Assembly (NCBI GenBank): GCA_018671895.1
Contig: JABHGV010000092.1
Coordinates: 1-40,738 of the forward strand
Source of the DNA: Rhodospirillaceae bacterium
Lineage (GTDB): Bacteria > Pseudomonadota > Alphaproteobacteria > Rhodospirillales > JABHCV01
Direction: 5' to 3'
DNA length: 40,738 bases
Shown: one piece after another, positions 37,499 to 40,738 of the stretch
Layout: every line of letters begins with the position of its first letter
Position numbering within the stretch: the first letter of the stretch is position 1
Made by a program: the position numbers and the translations under genes
Notes under the pieces: generated by a model
Told to the model about the DNA's origin: nothing
The model's input: only the letters and a program-made list of their open reading frames with translations
Database searches by the model: none

Positions 37499-37972
37499 TT
37501 GAGCGATACGCAGAAGATTGCTGACCTGTTTCTAGACAAGAAAAGCGTTGTCAGTCTTTCGGCACAGGTCGATCACGAACGCAAGGTCGCCATTTACGAC
37601 CTGTTGGAAGAAAACAGCTTCGACCCGGAAGGCGACTTCAAAGGTCCCTTCAACCTGCATCTTTCCATTGCCGAGAACAGGCTGGTCTTCGACGTCCGGG
37701 ATGTATCGGATGGTGATCTGACAAAGTTCACCCTGCCGTTGAGCCCGCTCAGGTCCGTCATCAAGGACTACTTTCTGGTTTGCGACAGTTATTACAAGGC
37801 GATCAAGGTATCCTCGCCATCGCAGATCGAGGCCATCGATATGGGGCGGCGCGGCCTGCATGACGAAGGGGCTGAAATCCTGCGCGACCGTCTGGTCGGC
37901 AAGGCCGACATCGACGCCAATTCATCACGGCGCCTGTTCACCCTGATTTGCGTTCTTCATATCAGGGTTTAG
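37499..37972 (+). CDS. UPF0262 family protein
   Basis: Conserved alphaproteobacterial protein of 157 aa with no known function. Characteristic stretches are HERKVAIYDLLEENSF, GPFNLHLSIAENRLVFDV, KDYFLVCDSYYKAIK and the C-terminal ANSSRRLFTLICVLHIRV. The start is TTG at 37499, supported by GGGAG eight bases upstream, just 5 bases after the hisD stop. It is found between hisD and the low-molecular-weight phosphatase gene in many Alphaproteobacteria, and the same order is seen here. No membrane helix or signal peptide is seen. Confidence 0.9.
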   Translation: MSDTQKIADLFLDKKSVVSLSAQVDHERKVAIYDLLEENSFDPEGDFKGPFNLHLSIAENRLVFDVRDVSDGDLTKFTLPLSPLRSVIKDYFLVCDSYYKAIKVSSPSQIEAIDMGRRGLHDEGAEILRDRLVGKADIDANSSRRLFTLICVLHIRV

Positions 37973-37983
37973 GGGGTGCTGGA

Positions 37984-38427
37984 ATGACCGATCTTCCCTC
38001 TGCCGTCATGTTTGCCTGTACCATGAATTCCGTTCGCTCGCCGATGGCCGAGTCGATTTTAAAGCATCTGCACGGTCAGCAAATTTATGTGGATTCCGCA
38101 GGTGTCAGGGCTGGCGAGCCGGATGGTTTCGCCATCGAGGTGATGGCCGAAATTGGCATCGACATCAGCAAGCACAAGTCAAAAACCTTCGATGATCTGG
38201 AAGACAGTTCCTACGACATGGTGATTTCCCTGTCACCCGAGGCCCAGCACAAGGCGGTCGAAATGACCCGCGTGATGGCCTGTGACCTTGAGTATTGGCG
38301 AACGTTCGATCCGACATTTACCGAGGGAAGCCGCGATGCACGGCTTGAATCCTATCGTCAGGTGCGCGATCAATTGCTGGCGCGGATAACAGAAATGTTC
38401 CCGCCGGACGGCGGGTCGGGAATATGA
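37984..38427 (+). CDS. Low-molecular-weight protein-tyrosine phosphatase family protein
   Basis: Small phosphatase, 147 aa. The P-loop Cys-x5-Arg-Ser is CTMNSVRS with nucleophile Cys12 and Arg18. The general-acid loop is seen as FDPTFTEG. The second cysteine common in eukaryotic enzymes and the extra cysteines of arsenate reductases are absent, so protein or small-molecule dephosphorylation is more likely than arsenate reduction. I use the ATG at 37984, behind GGGGG, in place of the upstream in-frame ATG inside the UPF0262 gene. It lies 11 bases after that gene in the same operon. Substrate unknown. Confidence 0.88.
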   Translation: MTDLPSAVMFACTMNSVRSPMAESILKHLHGQQIYVDSAGVRAGEPDGFAIEVMAEIGIDISKHKSKTFDDLEDSSYDMVISLSPEAQHKAVEMTRVMACDLEYWRTFDPTFTEGSRDARLESYRQVRDQLLARITEMFPPDGGSGI

Positions 38428-38513
38428 AGCATCAACAGAATCGTTAAAACACTTGACCCGGCGGCGCTGGGACGTCACTTATTGGGCCGTTTTTGAACAT
38501 AAACGGATACAAA

Positions 38514-38732
38514 ATGGCGAAAGAAGAATTACTGGAATTCAGCGGCACCGTTAAGGAGCTCCTGCCCAATGCCATGTTCCGGGTCGAACTGGACAATGGA
38601 CACGAGGTTCTGGCGCACACGGCGGGCAAGATGCGCAAGTTCCGTATTCGCGTATTGGCGGGTGACAAGGTCAACGTCGAAATGACGCCTTATGATCTGA
38701 CCAAGGGTCGGATTACCTTCCGTTTCAAATAA
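38514..38732 (+). CDS. infA: Translation initiation factor IF-1
   Basis: S1/OB-fold factor of 72 aa that binds the ribosomal A site during initiation. It has the standard [11 protein letters not shown] start, [14 protein letters not shown], the RNA-binding [17 protein letters not shown] and the end [12 protein letters not shown]. The start at 38514 is fixed by this family beginning; GGA lies 8 bases upstream. It is 15 bases before maf, an arrangement common in Alphaproteobacteria. The 86-base gap upstream has a TTGACC element but no clear -10 box. Confidence 0.97.
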   Translation: MAKEELLEFSGTVKELLPNAMFRVELDNGHEVLAHTAGKMRKFRIRVLAGDKVNVEMTPYDLTKGRITFRFK

Positions 38733-38747
38733 TTTGCAGGGTGACTG

Positions 38748-39344
38748 ATGATGGCGGTGACAGGCAGCGACAAGCCCCGCCTGATATTGGCATCCGCATC
38801 GCCGCGGCGCGTCGACTTGCTTGCCCAAATCGGCATTGTCGCCGATGAAATCTATCCAACCGATATTGATGAAACGCCGCTGACAGACGAGCTGGCCAGC
38901 GAGCATGCAAAACGCCTCGCCGTTGCCAAGGCATCTGCCGGGGCCGAGACCTTCCCCGACGCCATTGTCATCGGCGCCGATACGGTGGTCGCCGTCGGCA
39001 GACGCATTTTGCCCAAGGCTGAAACCGAGGCCGAGGCAAGAGATTGCCTGAAGCTGCTGTCAGGGCGTCGTCACAAGGTTCTGGGAGGGCTCTGCCTGAT
39101 CGGGCCGAACGGCAAACAAAACCTGCGTCTGGTCACCACATCGGTGACATTCAAACGACTGAGCGTGCGTGAAACTGATGACTATATCGCTTCTGGCGAA
39201 TGGCAGGGCAAGGCCGGGGGCTACGCCATTCAGGGTCGGGCTGCGGCGTTTGTTAAGCAGATCGTCGGGTCATATTCCAACGTCGTTGGATTGCCGCTGT
39301 TTGAAACTTCTTCGTTACTAAAGGGATTGGGCATTTATGACTAA
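38748..39344 (+). CDS. maf: Maf family nucleotide pyrophosphatase
   Basis: House-cleaning pyrophosphatase of 198 aa that hydrolyses non-canonical or excess nucleoside triphosphates (dTTP/UTP or m7GTP types). The conserved N-terminal ASASPRRVDLL, central IGADTVVAVG, LLSGRRHKVLGGLC and GGYAIQGRAAAFVKQIVGSYSNVVGLPL are all visible. Substrate class cannot be decided with certainty, although the QGRAA/GSYSNVVGLP form resembles the dTTP/UTP-type members. Its end overlaps the RNase gene by 8 bases. Confidence 0.93.
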   Translation: MMAVTGSDKPRLILASASPRRVDLLAQIGIVADEIYPTDIDETPLTDELASEHAKRLAVAKASAGAETFPDAIVIGADTVVAVGRRILPKAETEAEARDCLKLLSGRRHKVLGGLCLIGPNGKQNLRLVTTSVTFKRLSVRETDDYIASGEWQGKAGGYAIQGRAAAFVKQIVGSYSNVVGLPLFETSSLLKGLGIYD

Positions 39345-40738
39345 GGACATTCTGATCAGCATGCGCCCCGGGCGCGCCAGCACGGCCGTCGTCGAAGGCG
39401 GACGCCTTGTTGAATTGATCGTCGACGATGCAAATTCCGGCAGTCTGGTCGGCAATATTTATTTAGGCCGGGTTGAAAAGGTTCTCGACCAACTGGCCGC
39501 GGCGTTTGTCGATATCGGTCTGGGGAAATCCGGTTTTCTGGGGCTGGCCGAGGCGCGGCCGATAAATGCCGAGAGAAACGGCGACGATTCCATTTCCGAT
39601 TATCTGGTTGAAGGCGACAAGGTTGTCGTTCAGGTGCAACGCGATGGCTTCGAGGACAAGGGCGCCAAGCTGACGACACGCCTGGCGTTGACCGGACGCA
39701 TTCTGGTAATGACGCCGGGGGATGAGGGCCTGCGCATATCGCGGCGCATAGACGATGCCGATACGCGGGGCAGGCTGGATAGTCTGATCGGCGGCCTGAA
39801 GACCGAAGATGAGGGCTTTATCGTGCGCACCGCGGCGGCGGGTGCGACGGACGAGGAAATTACCGGCGATATCGAAAACCTGCGTCAGTCGGGGCTGGCT
39901 ATGGAAGCGGCGCGCGACACCCAAACACCGCCGGCGCTGTTGCTGGGCGAACAAGACCCGACCCTGCGTGCGCTGCGCGATCTGGCTGGCGACAATGTGG
40001 CCCGCATCGTTATTGATTCCGCAGACGCACTCGCCTCGGCAAAATCCTGGTGTGCCGCTTCGGCCCCGGCGTTGGCCGACAAACTGTCCCATCACAATGC
40101 GGCAAAACCGTTGTTCGAGGCCGAAGGCATCGAAGACGACATCGACAGCGCGCTGGGCCCGGAAGTCGCGCTGCCGTCCGGTGGCTCGGTTATCTTTGGT
40201 GAAACCCCGGCCCTGGTCGCCATTGATGTGAATAGCGGCGGTACCTTCAGAAGCGGTGCCGAACAGTCGGCGTTGGCCGCCAACATGGAAGCGGTGGGCG
40301 AAATCGCCCGACAAATCAGGCTTCGCAATTTGAGCGGCCTGTTGGTTGTCGATTTTATCTCGATGAAAAAAGCTGAAAGTAACGACAAGGTTCTGGGCGC
40401 GATGAAAAAGGCTGTTTCTGGGGATTCCATGTCGGTTTTCGTCGGCGGCTTTACCCGTTTCGGGCTGCTTGAAATGACCCGTCGACGGGGCCGCGAGGCG
40501 TTGTCGAAACTGCTGACCCGTTCGTGTGAAATGTGCGAAGGGATCGGCTATACCCGTTCGCCGCTGACGGCGTCGCTGACGGCACTGGACCGCCTGTTTG
40601 CCGAAAACGATTCCGACCCATCGATGCGCCTGTCCCTGCTGGTCAGTCCTGAATTGGCCGATGCCCTGGATGGCGAGGCGCTGGCAGCGCTCAGGGCCGT
40701 CGAAGAACGCCTTGGGCGTACCATTAAGATAACGGTGG
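39337..40738 (+). CDS. rng: Ribonuclease E/G family protein (3' end outside the window)
   Basis: Endoribonuclease acting in rRNA and mRNA processing. The open frame runs without stop from the ATG at 39337 to the window edge, 467 codons. An S1-like RNA-binding region (about residues 35-125, NIYLGRVEKVLDQLAAAFVDIG) is followed by the RNase H-like and DNase I-like catalytic parts. Metal-binding Asp297 lies in AIDVNSGG and Asp339 in VVDFISM. FGLLEMTRRR is intact, and the zinc-link has Cys397 and Cys400 (CEMCEG). There is no sign yet of the long RNase E scaffold, so an RNase G-sized protein is likely. It overlaps the maf gene, and the infA-maf-rng order is typical of the class. The symbol is chosen by context. 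Confidence 0.93.
   Translation, partial: MTKDILISMRPGRASTAVVEGGRLVELIVDDANSGSLVGNIYLGRVEKVLDQLAAAFVDIGLGKSGFLGLAEARPINAERNGDDSISDYLVEGDKVVVQVQRDGFEDKGAKLTTRLALTGRILVMTPGDEGLRISRRIDDADTRGRLDSLIGGLKTEDEGFIVRTAAAGATDEEITGDIENLRQSGLAMEAARDTQTPPALLLGEQDPTLRALRDLAGDNVARIVIDSADALASAKSWCAASAPALADKLSHHNAAKPLFEAEGIEDDIDSALGPEVALPSGGSVIFGETPALVAIDVNSGGTFRSGAEQSALAANMEAVGEIARQIRLRNLSGLLVVDFISMKKAESNDKVLGAMKKAVSGDSMSVFVGGFTRFGLLEMTRRRGREALSKLLTRSCEMCEGIGYTRSPLTASLTALDRLFAENDSDPSMRLSLLVSPELADALDGEALAALRAVEERLGRTIKITV

Overview
The window looks like a chromosomal segment of an alphaproteobacterium, most likely in or near the Rhodospirillales. The evidence is its moderately high GC content, gene neighbourhoods typical of that class (lysC-ptsP ... 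prfA-prmC-DUF4167-clpB, and murA-hisG-hisD-UPF0262-LMW phosphatase-infA-maf-rng), and class-typical families such as DUF4167, UPF0262 and GapR/DUF2312. The genus cannot be read from the sequence. Almost all of it is housekeeping DNA. I see no insertion sequence, integrase, CRISPR array or rRNA.

Region 1 (1-12361, + strand) is a long, tightly spaced block: aspartokinase, a nitronate-monooxygenase-like flavoenzyme, PtsP (nitrogen PTS enzyme I), a RodZ-type HTH/membrane protein, IspG, HisS, glutamyl-tRNA reductase, release factor 1, its methyltransferase PrmC, and a DUF4167 protein. A leader of about 220 nt that can form several hairpins precedes the DUF4167 gene. Glutamyl-tRNA reductase means the C5 route to heme, which is uncommon in Alphaproteobacteria.

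Region 2 (12368-17279) holds a MOSC protein (-), clpB (+) behind a good RpoH-type promoter, and an M23 peptidoglycan hydrolase (-). A small repeat lies directly after the clpB stop codon.

Region 3 (17311-23361, - strand) is the aa3-type cytochrome c oxidase locus: coxB-coxA-cox11-coxC, a strong terminator, then a 41-aa membrane peptide, a DUF420 protein and a subunit-I-like protein that keeps heme-ligand histidines but lacks the CuB His-His pair.

Region 4 (23610-28964, + strand) joins a partner-switching pair (GAF-PP2C-HATPase protein and STAS protein) to an MlaE-MlaF-MlaD lipid transporter and an auxiliary lipoprotein.

Region 5 (28965-31358) is the most accessory part. It has a secreted protein with a Sel1-like end, and a convergent gene joining a peptidoglycan-binding domain, a phage MuF-type domain and a coiled coil. 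It also has inverted copies of the small repeat and a terminator.

Region 6 (31359-33786, - strand) holds a GapR-like nucleoid protein, a YbdK-type carboxylate-amine ligase, an N-formylglutamate amidohydrolase and tRNA-Thr(GGT).

Region 7 (33928-end, + strand) has a tiny basic protein, murA, hisG, hisD, UPF0262, a low-molecular-weight phosphatase, infA, maf and an RNase E/G gene cut by the window edge.

The strongest candidates for undescribed biology are the partner-switch/Mla operon, the orphan MuF fusion protein, the DUF4167 leader, the CuB-deficient oxidase-like protein and the small 3'-end repeat family.
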